Shown here: positions 12,440 through 21,732 of the stretch, in pieces
How the letters are laid out: each line of letters starts with the position of its first letter
Numbering within the stretch: the first letter of the stretch is position 1
Assembly (NCBI GenBank): GCA_009602725.1
Contig: WELB01000106.1
Location: 307,044 to 371,043, forward strand
DNA from: Spirogloea muscicola
Lineage: Eukaryota > Streptophyta > Zygnematophyceae > Spirogloeales > Spirogloeaceae
DNA length: 64,000 bases
Direction: 5' to 3'
Notes under the pieces: model-generated
Database searches by the model: none
What the model saw: only the letters and a program-made list of their open reading frames with translations
Told to the model about the DNA's origin: nothing
Program-made: the position numbers and the translations under genes

Positions 12440-12570
12440 AACCCCTAGTCAGCAGCCGTAACGACTCTTGGATACTGAGCGAGTCAGCTTAGCAAAGCAC
12501 TTATAGTGCATCTGTCAATGTGTTTGCCTTTGTACTGAGTGATGAAGGGCCTGAGTGGTCAAGTACACTC
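12440..12570 (+). repeat. R2 repeat: 3' tail of LINE-like element
   Basis: It carries ACTGAGCGAGTCAGCTTAGC and CATCTGTCAATGTGTTTGCC, followed by TTTGTACTGAGTGATGAAGG. These are the tail words that follow the retroelement stop codon at 15116-15118 and recur at 18066, 18255-18345 and 22035. Confidence 0.7.
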
Positions 12571-12634
12571 TCCATTACGTCGCGCCCCTCCTGCTTTTCC
12601 CGACTTGCAGCTACATATTGGAGGAAATACTGAC

Positions 12635-12815
12635 CAGTTTTGTTGGCTGGCTTGTCACTGCCCTCGTCCACTTTTGGACGAGCTGCTTACTTTCACTGAG
12701 CAGGCACATTTGTGGTCTCCACGCAATCCTGGCTCCTTAGGACCTTGCCTGTGGGCTGGCTTCTTACAGCCCTCGCCCCCTTTGGAAGAGCTGCTGCTTC
12801 TTCTTGGCCAAGGCT
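12635..12815 (+). repeat. Two tandem R1 units
   Basis: Unit one (about 12635-12705) reads TTGTTGGCTGGCTTGTCACT, then GCCCTCGTCC and TTGGACGAGCTGCTT. Unit two (about 12738-12815) reads CTGTGGGCTGGCTTCTTACA, then GCCCTCGCCCCCTTTGGAAG. The units are about 100 bases apart in the same orientation. Confidence 0.65.
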
Positions 12816-13221
12816 TCGGCTGGCAGAAGTTCCTCTCTCCATCGGCAATTCTAGGAACCAGAGGTTGCTGATTGTCTATGCGCAGAGCCGCAGACAATCA
12901 TTCTCCTTTTTGCTTCCGATCTGCTTTGCGTTGTCGGGTTGGACGAGAAACAGAATTGAACATCCATTCTTCTTTTGCAAATGCACAGTAACTCTTAGTG
13001 TACTCATGCTCACGAGCCTGCTGTCTTGGACTCTTGCTAAGCTGATAAGAGGGCTTCAATGTTACAGGATAGCTTGCAAATGAAGATCTCTTCATTGTTG
13101 TGCACAAGGTAGCTGCGTTTGCTCTGGTGGGCAGTAGAGCTCACTGCTTTCTTAAGAACAGGTTTCTCTTGGCAAGGGCCTGGGTATAGTCTGGGTGCTG
13201 TTTGTCCGCTGTTCCTGGAGA

Positions 13222-13828
13222 TTAAACAAATAGGGCCTGGTGCTTGCCATTGGCAAGGATACACAGCTGGTTGTAGGATGCCATATCTGCAACATACATG
13301 GAGGTCGATGGCTATCAGTACCAGGACATAGGACGTCCTTGTTTGCAAAGAATGCAGCCTTTTGGACAAGACGTCTGTGAAGCAGCTAGCAGGCTCACCG
13401 AAGGAATCACCAAAGCTGGTCACAGCCTCCTCGCGGAGCACGTTGTCGCCCTCCACAAGGCCAATGATCTCAGCATAGGAGCTCGGATAAGCGAGGCCCG
13501 ACGACGAGCGGATGGTGATCTGGGCGCCGTCCGGGGCCTGACCCTGCACCGTGCCGTCTCCTGGCTGCCTGAGCACCTGCAATAGCCAGCCATCTCGTAG
13601 GCGGTCAGCAGGCTGTTCGGTGCTCAAGTCAGCCGGCACCAGGTGCAGCGGCAGCAGATTGGGAGATGCTACGCAAAAGCAAGCGGCGCCACGACGATGG
13701 TGACAGCCAGAGAAGGCAGGCTGCAAGGTGGGGCCTGTTGTCACCTTGATAACAGTGCGCACGCGCCGCCCAGCATGGCGCTGCATCAGGTCAGCGTTCA
13801 CCATTGGCGCCGGCGCCGACATGTCCAT
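13222..13828 (-). CDS. RPA3: Replication protein A 14-kDa subunit (RPA3/RPA14), 108 residues
   Basis: Three exons join in phase: 13828-13745, 13576-13399 and 13286-13222 (TAA stop). The protein is 108 residues, the normal size for the family. It reads MVNADLMQRHAGRRVRTVIK, then GDGTVQGQAPDGAQITIR, then YAEIIGLVEGDNVLREEAVT, and FGDSFDMASYNQLCILANGK after the last splice. This is the single OB fold of Rfa3, ending with the conserved FG(D/N)xFDxxxYN segment. RPA14 is the smallest subunit of the trimer that coats single-stranded DNA in replication and repair. The start is set at 13828; an in-frame ATG at 13930 would add an Ala-rich extension that the family lacks. Confidence 0.93.
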
Positions 13829-13986
13829 GGCGTCCGCAGCGTACGACTGTTCAGCCGCTATGGGCGCAGCTGCGGGTGCTGCCAAGGCGGGCCGCCCCAG
13901 GCAGCCTGGACTCTGGCGGCAGCTTGGCACGAGCTGCGTGAGCCTGAAGGTCGGATGGGTCCCTCAAGAGCGCCTCTTCGGCAAGG

Positions 13987-14030
13987 GCCTAAGCCGGCCG
14001 CCTGCGCAGCCTAAGCCGGCCGCCTGCGCA
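13987..14030. repeat. Perfect tandem duplication of 22 bases
   Basis: The unit GCCTAAGCCGGCCGCCTGCG plus CA occurs twice without gap (13987-14008 and 14009-14030). It lies upstream of RPA14 in an Ala/Arg-coding GC-rich stretch (13830-14213) that I cannot assign to a gene. Confidence 0.9.
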
Positions 14031-14254
14031 CGGTTCCACGCCCTCAACGCCGCCAGCTCCGCCGCCGCCGCTGCCGCCACCAGCTCCGTTGCCGAGCCTG
14101 CCGACTGGAGCGTCGGCGAGGGAGCGGGGCCTCGACGTCGAAGCTTTTGAGCGGCTCCGGGTGGCGCGAAAGGGAGCCATTGCCTGCCTCTGGAAAAGGC
14201 GTTTCTTAGAGGACTTCTAGACGGAAAGAAGAAAGTGCTCGTCCACAGAGAAGA

Positions 14255-14310
14255 GGAGCTGGCAAAGCCAGCCCTAAAAAGCATGGACAATGTCCAAAAG
14301 CCAAAGGCCG
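14255..14310 (-). repeat. R1 interspersed repeat, short copy
   Basis: On the minus strand it reads GGCCTTTGGCTTTTGGACAT, then GTCCATGC, then TTAGGGCTGGCTTTGCCAGC. This matches the GGCCCTTT..GGAC..TGTCCAT..GGGCTGGCC order of R1, for example the copy at 52890-52965. Confidence 0.5.
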
Positions 14311-14554
14311 GATGGCGCAAAAAGCAGGATACCATTCATTCTGCAAGAAGGGAGAGCCAGAGCGGAATCGCTACAATAGAAGAAGTGGCTCTGCCAATGG
14401 GGGCAACACGCAAGCGCAAGGGCAAGGGCAAGAGCTGTAAGAAGCAAGCCCAAAAGTAGAGGCAAGCAGATCCACAGGTGTGAACCACCGGTAGGCTCAC
14501 GGTAACTATGGGGTAGCACGTCGGGAGGGGCTTCCCCCCTTTGCTCTGGCGGGT

Positions 14555-15195
14555 TTGATGCGCGACGCCGGGTACCGTGCGGTCGTGGAAGTGAACAACA
14601 TCATGCCTATCACCACGGATGCCCAGGGACGTCATCATCGCCGCACACTTGACATTGTGGGCGTGCAACCTGGTGGAGGACCAAGGGCTTTGGTCGATAT
14701 TGTGGTTACGGAGGCCTATAAAGGTCCAGCATCGACACACATCGCTGGCCACGCAGTGGGCAGTGCTGAACAAAGAAAGTTGCAGCACTACTCCGATTAC
14801 CCCCGATGTGATCAGCTCTTGCCAGCGGCAATCGACATCTTTGGCTGCTTAGGTCCTCGTTTCCTTACTCTCCTTCAAAACATAGCCAATCTAGGTTACA
14901 CACGACATGCAGATGTGTTCCCGGCTGAGATGGGCTTGCCAGCTGCTTATCTGTCATTGTTGCGACGACGAGTTTCGTTCTGTTTGCAGCGTGCTCAGGC
15001 TAATGCTTTGCACCAGAAAGCTGGGCGAGCTCTAGTTGGTGGCAGAAGGGCTTCGTATCTGCCATCTAGTATCCAGGCATTGGTTAGCGACCTTCACGTT
15101 TTGACCCGTATTTACTGAGCGGGTCAATCTACTGTAGCTTATGTAGGTCTTAAGATGTGCTTGCCTTTGTACTTGGCCATTTGGCCTTCGTTTGT
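14555..15195 (+). mobile_element. LINE-like retroelement fragment: C-terminal ORF end plus 3' tail
   Basis: A 187-residue open frame (14555-15118) has no introns. It contains LDIVGVQPGG, VDIVVTEAYKG, EQRKLQHYSD and LLPAAIDIFGCLGPRFLTLL. The spacing of acidic residues and K followed by an (F/L)xPxxxxxFGxxGP block resembles the PD-(D/E)XK-type nuclease region at the C-terminus of non-LTR retroelement polyproteins. No reverse transcriptase is present, so the copy is 5'-truncated. The stop is followed by the R2 tail (TGTGCTTGCCTTTGTACTTG). A second copy of the C-terminus lies at 18255-18545 on the other strand. The class call is from pattern memory. Confidence 0.55.
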
Positions 15196-15224
15196 TTCAA
15201 ATACACGATATTCCTTTCACTGAT

Positions 15225-15415
15225 ATTCCTTTCACAGGAAGCGCTGTTCTATTGGAAGAGCTTTGTTTGGGCCTTCCTCGTAGATACTTGTCCAGTCCTT
15301 CGAGTTGGCCCACCTCAGGCCGTGGAAGAGCACAGAACAGCTGATCCAGATTACGGCAAGGGCTGTGATAGGCCAGCCCAAGAAGAATGAACACGGTCCC
15401 AAGGGCACGTACTCT
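15225..15415 (-). repeat. R1 interspersed repeat, long copy
   Basis: On the minus strand it reads GTTCATTCTTCTTGGGCTGG, then CCTATCACAGCCCTTGCCGT, with a second R1-like end (GCTCTTCCAATAGAACAGCG) near 15250. It lies about 160 bases upstream of the CaM methyltransferase start. Just before it, TGATATTCCTTTCAC or nearly so is duplicated in tandem (15207-15236). Confidence 0.65.
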
Positions 15416-15576
15416 TCATATATCCACCGCTTGAGTGTGAACGGAATACCAGCTCCCATTGCATCTAAGTAGCAGACTGCCAGCGGCAACGAGAGTAGAG
15501 TGCGGTGTGGCCTCGAGTTGGAGGCAGTGGCTGTAGCTGTGGCGGTGGCGGTGGCTCTGATCACAGACGGCGTGGT

Positions 15577-17428
15577 ATGAAGGCAGCTCGGCCACCGTCG
15601 CCGGATGCGACGGCCCCCACTGCTGGGCGCCGGCGGTGGGCCCTGCTAGCGGAGGCGGTGCGACACCGGTCGTCGGAGAATGGCGCCACCGCAGTGGATG
15701 GACTCTCGCGGCTGCCGCCCAGAAAAGCTGGCGGCGGCTTCGGCCTCATTCCCTGGCGGCCACTGGCAGAAGCTGCCGGTGTCGAGGCGGAGGAGCTGGT
15801 GGACGTAGAGTACCTGCTGCCAGGGGTTGACCGTTTGCTGCGCCTACGGTGAAGACCCACAGTCGAGCTGCCGCTGCCGTGGCAACCCTGGCTTTGGTCT
15901 GAGCCTTGGCGCTGGCCTTGCTAGCTTGATGGTGGAGGCTGTCGTCTCTGCTGTCACTGCAAATTTCTGTTTCAAAGTCCTTATAAATGTAACTGGATAT
16001 GTACCGAGAGCACAGGATTATGAGATCAAGCAAGTCTTACACATTCTCTGGCAGGCAGCGGCGGCCGGGCAGCGGCAGTGCCACGCTCTTGGGCGACCTT
16101 GCAGCCGCCAATGCACACAGCATTGATGCCACTGGTCGCATTGGTGACTCCAGCTTGCGCATCCCGAGCCCTTCTATTGCCCTGCTGAGGCTACGGTCAG
16201 CTGCTGCTGTGTACTCGGCTGGCCGCCACTGTTGAACCTCAACTTGATCTACCAATGCAGGCCTGTGGCCGGCTGAAGAGGCGCTGGCATACGTCTGCGC
16301 CAAGCATCCCACTGTGTTCGCGTGAGTTTGTCATGCTTAATCATGCCACCACGGCGCTAAAGAGCTTAGGTCACCTACCTGCATGCTCTCACCAGGCAGC
16401 GGCTGTGGCTCACAGCCGCCGCCCTGCTGTCGCCACAGCGGCAAGAGGGTGCTTGAGCTTGGCGCAGGATATGGCCTAGCTGGCATGGCTATAGCAGCCT
16501 GCTCCTCTGCTGCAGAAGTTGTGCTTACCGATGGCAACCCTGCCGTTGTTGAAGGTAAGCTGCCACTTGTCGCAGCTGTCGCTGCTACCATATCCAGCCT
16601 AGACTTCTTACTGTAGGTTTTCAAGCGCTGCCTCTTCGCAGCACAGCTATGATTCAAGCCCAATGATCAACCCCAATGTGTTGGCATTGCTGCTACTCGC
16701 TGCCGTTTGTCTAAGCTGTGCCATGTTGGACAGCCGTCGACCAGCACTGGAGCACAATGTGCGGGCAAATAAGCATGTATTCAACAGCACGGCCATAGTT
16801 GCACGGCTGCTGGACTGGCGGCAGCAGCCTGAGGCAGGCCACGCGGCAGGTGGAGGAGCTTGCAGCCGTGACGCTGCAGGCTACGATGTCATCCTGGCCG
16901 CTGACTGGTATGGCCAGAGATGCGGCATGAGCGCCAACTTGATGGTTCTCACTCTTGCCTTGGCAGGCTTCTGAATTGTCTACATAGGTGGCGCTTGCAT
17001 CCACAACTGAGGAAGCCAGTTTCACGTGAATGCGCAGTACTTTCTTCCGCGAGTTCCATGCCGATCTCGCTAGGTGCATTGGCGGGCTCCTGCGGCGGCC
17101 CGAGGGTGGTGTGAGGAGCCGCGATGAGGAGGTGGCCGGCAAGGATCCGTGGCCACCGGGCAATGGCGGCACCAATAGAGGAGGCGGCTTGGCACTGCTG
17201 GCCGCGCCCTCTCGGGGCGGGTCGTTGGCGGCGTTTGCGGTGGTGGGCGAAGGCCAAGGCTTGTCAGCGGCTGTCATTGAGCAGTACGATGACGCTCTCT
17301 GGGCGGCTCACGAGGAGCTGACTGCAGCCGCTCGCACTGCCAGCGGCAGCGGCGGCGCCACTCGATGGCCGCACTATGACCGCGATCAGTGCTATCCACT
17401 CCTCCTCTGCCTACGCCACGCCGGTTGA
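15577..17428 (+). CDS. CAMKMT: Calmodulin-lysine N-methyltransferase (CaM KMT), about 363 residues
   Basis: Six exons join in phase: 15577-15848, 16055-16143, 16261-16321, 16439-16554, 16745-16907 and 17038-17428. Joined blocks are LPPRKAGGGFGLIPW near the N-terminus, SIDATGRIGLWPAEEALAYV, GKRVLELGAGYGLAGMAIA (SAM-binding motif I), EVVLTDGNPAVVEALEHNVR, YDVILAADCTFFREFHADLA, and the terminal VIEQYDDALWAAHEEL with WPHYDRDQCYPLLLCL. These match CaM KMT from N- to C-terminus, including the DxTGxxxLWPxEE block and the C-terminal YDxDxCYPLL. The enzyme trimethylates Lys115 of calmodulin. No targeting signal is seen. The start is the first ATG of an open GC-rich exon. Confidence 0.9.
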
Positions 17429-17869
17429 CAGTGCGGCCAGGCGAGCTCCTGATGCTCGTCCTTGCGTCTCCGTGGTCACTATGATGTTCGATCGATGCCA
17501 GCCGACTTCAAATATGACAAGCACACACCAGAGCTCCGTCAACAGCAGCAGCTATCGGCCAGTAAGCCACGCACTTTGGGCCGCAAGGGCAGCATCCACC
17601 TTGCCACTCCACCTGTCGACAAAAGGTCGGGACCAGCGAGCAGAACATGCTGCACTACCAGGAGGATGGGCGTCCACCACTCATGAGCCCGTGGACGCTT
17701 CAGGGGATCCCTTGTTGGTTGTTGGAAGTTGGAAGCTGATGGAGATGGGACGCTTCCGCCCTGAGTGAAGTGTATAGACGGCTCAACATTGGTCTTCAGG
17801 GTCGCCTTCAACATACTCACTGGAGGCAATCTATCACTTGAAGGACGACTGCCAGCAGAGTAAAGAGGG
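17429..17869. other. Short intergenic region
   Basis: This follows the CaM methyltransferase stop. Open frames on both strands (for example 17376-17768) show no family features. I see nothing further. Confidence 0.5.
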
Positions 17870-18045
17870 GAATACGAAAACTGTCCCAATAGAGAGAGAC
17901 TTTCTTCCGGCGATGGGGGCGATTATGGTGATTGGCCAGCCCAGGAAACGAATGAACAAAGCTCGAAGGGGCCAGAAAAGTGTCAAAGCACACGGCGACG
18001 CAATCTGGCCACTGGGTGTTCAATGCCCCCAGTTGAGCAGCTGCA
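17870..18045 (-). repeat. R1 interspersed repeat, long copy
   Basis: On the minus strand it reads AGCTTTGTTCATTCGTTTCC, then TGGGCTGGCCAATCACCATA and ATCGCCCCCATC. Its upstream part (ACACCCAGTGGCCAGATTGC, then GTCGCCGTGTGCTTTGACAC) also aligns with the copies at 4380-4510 and 21325-21475, so the family consensus is at least about 150 bases. Confidence 0.75.
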
Positions 18046-18065
18046 GGCCCGGTAACAGCCAAACG

Positions 18066-18180
18066 TAGTGTAGTCATCTAAGAGCAGCAGGTGATGTACA
18101 TCTGTCAATGTGCTTGCCTTTGTACTTGGCCACCCAGGCCCTCCATCACTTAACACACACTCCATTCCCATCCGGGGGTG
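18066..18180 (+). repeat. R2 repeat: LINE-like 3' tail, plus orientation
   Basis: It reads GATGTACATCTGTCAATGTG, CTTGCCTTTGTACTTGGCCA and CCCAGGCCCTCCATCACTTA, close to the consensus of the five R2 copies. Its partner at 18255-18545 is in the opposite orientation, tail to tail, about 75 bases away. Confidence 0.8.
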
Positions 18181-18254
18181 TTGGGAACTGGCACTGGATG
18201 CGCCTGCCCGACGGGAAGGGGGCCAGCCGCTGTTCTGAAGCTAGCAAGAAATTG

Positions 18255-18545
18255 AGAGTGTTAAGAGATGGAGGGCCTGTGCGGCCAAGTACAAAGGCAA
18301 GCACGTTGACAAATGTACGTCTGCTAAGCTGACCCGCTCAGTAACCACGAGTCAGCACATAGAGGTCGCTAACTGATGCCCGAATATCGGACGGCAATCG
18401 ACAAGCTCTTGAGTCCACCAGCTACGGCTCGACCAGCTTTCTGATGCAACGCATGGCTGAGCTCGCTGCAGACAAGCTAACACTCGGCGTTGCAAGAATG
18501 ACAAGTAGGCTGCCGGCATGCCCATCTGAGCTGGAAGCATATCCT
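18255..18545 (-). mobile_element. Second LINE-like retroelement fragment, 5'-truncated
   Basis: On the minus strand the coding end matches the element at 14555-15195: MGMPAAYLSFLQRRVLACLQ here against MGLPAAYLSLLRRRVSFCLQ there. An R2 tail follows (CTGAGCGGGTCAGCTTAGC and CGTGCTTGCCTTTGTACTTG). It keeps about 60 codons of the ORF end and is frame-disrupted. At its truncated 5' side, about 18541-18566, ATATCCTCACGTC occurs twice in tandem, possibly a trace of insertion. Confidence 0.65.
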
Positions 18546-18665
18546 CACGTCATATCCTCACGTCATATAGCACGAGGTTGCAGCGAATGCCAGAAGCTGC
18601 GGTAAGGGCGACGGGGTGAGCGGCGCAGTAGGAACCAAGGCACAGGCGGCGCCGGTGGGGTCCGA

Positions 18666-20624
18666 GCTACGACGGCGGCGGCGGCAGCAGCGGCATGCGG
18701 CGAGGAGGCCCTGCCGTCGTTCGCGGCGCTGGTCGAGCGCTTCGGCCTCTTCGGCTGCGGCGAATGCAGCGGGCCGGGGGTTAGCGCCGCTGCCGGCCGC
18801 CGCCCCCCCGCTGCCGCTCGGCTGACCGCCGCCGGCTTCTACGGTGAGGCGAGGCCTTGACTGCTGCCGCTCAGTTGGGTTCTTCCCGTGCAGGTTGGCA
18901 TCGAAGCCAGTGGCGAAGTGAGCTGCGCCTGCGGAGCCTGCCGCCGCTGGCAGGCCTTCCTGCGCGGCCACGGCGGTCGGCCTCAGTACGAGGTGCTCAC
19001 GGCCGAGCACGTCGCTGGCCTCGCCAATTACCTCCTGTGAGACTCAATCACTATCAGCGAGCCCACTGCTGCGCTCCAGCGGCCAGGCATGGCCACTGAG
19101 GCCCATGCGCTGATAGGTGTGGGCTGCGCCTGGCTGCGGGCCTTGACCTGCTGCCTCGTGCCGGTAATGGCGGCGGCTGCACCAGGGATCGGGCAATCGT
19201 GTACAGAATCCCATGTCTACATGTGCTGGAGGTACACTGCTTCCCCAGTCTGTCGTAGCCTTGCCGTGTCATCACCAGCACCGCATGACCTGCGTGGCTG
19301 CGGCTGGCTGTGACTGCACTCCGCACTTACCGAAGCTGAGCGACTGATGTTCGACGGTGCCACTGGCGACCAGGTTGGCGCTGGCGACGGCCGCCTGACC
19401 TACCACCTCCGCGCAGCCCTGGCTGCCCTGCCCGCGAGGGTGGGCTTCTCTTCCTAGCTGAAACCCCTAGTCCTGATTACTTCTAGACCCTAAGGCTAAG
19501 CCTCAGTCCCCTAAGCTTGTCAATGTCAGAGCGATCGCCTAGACTATGGCCGAGTATACCTCAGCTCACCCACGTGGCTCACTATTGCTCATGCGTAGAA
19601 ACTTTGATTAGTAGCCCGAGCTTATGTTGCTGACTTGAGGGTCAGAGATTGCGATATGAGCCTTGGACGTGACAGACATAGTCCCGTACGTGTGCAGGGT
19701 GGGCCAGGCGTAAAGGTAACGGCCACAGATAGTGGCACTCGGGGCCTGGCTTCTGGCAGCCAGATAATGTGGCCGGCGGCGGCGCTCGTGCGCACCATAG
19801 ACGCCGTGGCTGCAATTGCTGAGGAGCAGCCGCACCTTGTGCTTGCCTGCTGGATGGTACTCCTGACTTCATATCCTCAGGCCTACAGTCCCCAGCGTAA
19901 ATCTTGGCCCCGAGTACAAGGTTTTCTTGCATCTTGTAGGAGCAGCGTCCAGGTTGCGCTCGCTTCCGCTTGCCAAGTCTGATTGCTTCGCGTGGTGGTG
20001 GCCGCCGGTGCCTTGTAGCCAATGGACGTGGACTGGACTGCGGCGATGCGGGCGTGCAACTCGGTACAGGAATATGTGCTCGTTGGTGAAACGGTGAGCC
20101 AGGCTCTTGAACACACCCACATTGTTTGTGAGTCTACTTTTCTGGTATCGCCTATGTATGCGTGCAGGTTGAGCTCTGATCCGAGATGTTGCATCTCAAT
20201 CCTGAACAACACTATCAGCTATTTCTGACTTTGCCTGTACCAGGACAACGGCATCTGCGGTCACCCTTGGCGGACCTGGGGGTTCCGTGGCTGTGGTGAC
20301 AGCAGCGACAGTGAAGTGAGTGGCAGCACAAGCAGCAGCAACTATAGCAACGGCGACGACGACCAGGTGTGCATCGAGGGCGGCAATGACGGTAAGCCAG
20401 TTATAGCTTCTGCAGGAGAACAGGGGCAGAGAGGCCGGCCGGCGAAGAGGCTACGAGTAAACCAGGAGGCGAGCGCCGCTCCGCATGTACAGGATGGATG
20501 GGAGCGCGTCGACCTGCTTGAGCTGAGCCGGCACCAGGTCTGCCGCACGGATGACCGGTGGTCAATGTGCCAGCACTCGCGCACTGTGTCCTTCCGCCGC
20601 TATCCTGCAATTGCTGCTCCATAG
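18666..20624 (+). CDS. Unidentified multi-exon protein with Cys clusters and a possible Rossmann-like core
   Basis: I do not recognise this gene. Five 3' exons join cleanly in phase: about 19341-19439, 19764-19856, 20019-20093, 20244-20391 and 20416-20624 (TAG stop). They give LTYHLRAALAALPAR, IMWPAAALVRTIDAVAAIAE, EQPHLVLACWMPMDVDWTAA, VQEYVLVGETDNGICGHPWR and an acidic Ser-rich stretch, ending WERVDLLELSRHQ and RWSMCQHSRTVSFRRYP. Alternating hydrophobic strands and helices suggest a Rossmann-like domain (inference). Upstream, exon-like sequence at about 18666-18848 (FAALVERFGLFGCGECSG) and about 18910-19040 (GEVSCACGACRRWQAFLRGH) carries CxxC and CxCxxC clusters, recalling SAND or Tify-like zinc modules. 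The joins among these first exons, and the start codon, are unresolved. Confidence 0.55.
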
Positions 20625-21324
20625 ACCGTTGGCCAAATAGTAGGCATTTCAGGATGTTAAGTAGGATCACCTAAAAGCACGCAAGGGATGAAAGCTTGGC
20701 TTGCTTTGCTTGCACGTGGTTGCCTATGGATTAAGGGCGTGAGGAATGAGTCACAATTACAACGCAAGGCCCCATTTAGAATTCCAACGAGCACCAAAGG
20801 GTTAAGGCACTAAGTAATGTTGGCATTCCGAGAGGTTAGATCAACAAGTCTTGACCACGAGCAAGCAAGAAGGCATGCGCAGAAGCCTCAAATAGAATCA
20901 GCCTCTCATTAGCTTATATTCCACTCAAAGTATGGCTTGGTTGACCAATCTCGTCACTTCTCCAGAGAGCTCATATGCCAAGTGCATATGTAGACAACCT
21001 TAGTGCCTTGGGCTTTGTGCTTCTGGGGTTACTTTAGTCCACTTACCTCAATAGATCCCTACACTTGGTGGTAGGACCCTAACACCTAAAACCCCGAGGA
21101 CCCCAACACCTAAACCCCATGCTAATCTCGTGAAGTTAGTGATGCAAAGCTGCCTCTTAAGCTGCTGCCTTCCATTTTCTGTAGCGATCCCTCTCAGGCC
21201 ATCTGCCGTAACATCATAGAAGCAATGGCAGTCAACTTCAAGAGTCGTGCCTGACAAGATCGGGATGCACTCCCCTGACTGTGCGAGAACGACTAGGCAT
21301 TCACACAGACGGCACTGCCGGGAT
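20625..21324. other. Intergenic region upstream of NAP1
   Basis: No exon with family support is seen. At 21061-21125 it holds a C-rich CCCTAA-like tract (GGACCCTAACACCTAAAACC and similar), like those in introns elsewhere. This may be a 5' untranslated intron of NAP1, but I cannot show that. Confidence 0.5.
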
Positions 21325-21475
21325 GGAAGACTGTTCCAGTAGAGGGCGATGGCGGTGATCGGCCAGCCCAGAGAGAGGAACGAAGACCGCAGGGGCCAGG
21401 AAAAGCGTGAAGGCTCACAGCGACTCAAATGGCCATTGGGTGCTCATCATTTCCCGTTGAGCAGCTGCAGGACTG
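21325..21475 (-). repeat. R1 interspersed repeat, best-preserved copy
   Basis: On the minus strand it reads GGCCATTTGAGTCGCTGTGA, GCCTTCACGCTTTTCCTGGC, CTCTCTGGGCTGGCCGATCA and CCGCCATCGCCCTCTACTGG, ending AACAGTCTTCC. It lies about 260 bases upstream of the NAP1 start. This copy and those at 17870 and 53415 define the family. Confidence 0.8.
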
Positions 21476-21732
21476 CTGTGACTTGTGACGGCCGGACCTG
21501 GCAACTGGATGTGGCAGGCGCGGCCACGCGGAAGTGGCACTCAGAAGCTGCAGCTGGCAGTGCTTGCGGGGCAGCCATGACATGACCTGGCCCGAGAGCC
21601 GCCACTCCGGCGGCAGAGACACCGTAAGGCTGGCGCGCCGGTGACGAGCCGGCAGCGGCGACGGCGGCCGGCATGGGAGCGCCTCTTTCACGCCGTCGTG
21701 CTCCAGCGAAGACGGGCTGAAGGAGCTGAGGG

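Noticed and set aside
13037-13930. A single 297-codon minus-strand gene
   Set aside because: The frame runs through two introns of RPA14. The conserved C-terminus appears only after splicing to 13286, so the three-exon model is preferred.
21048-21428. 126-codon minus-strand frame containing LGWPITAIALYW
   Set aside because: The only conserved part is the R1 repeat. Other copies do not keep the frame, so it is not called a gene.
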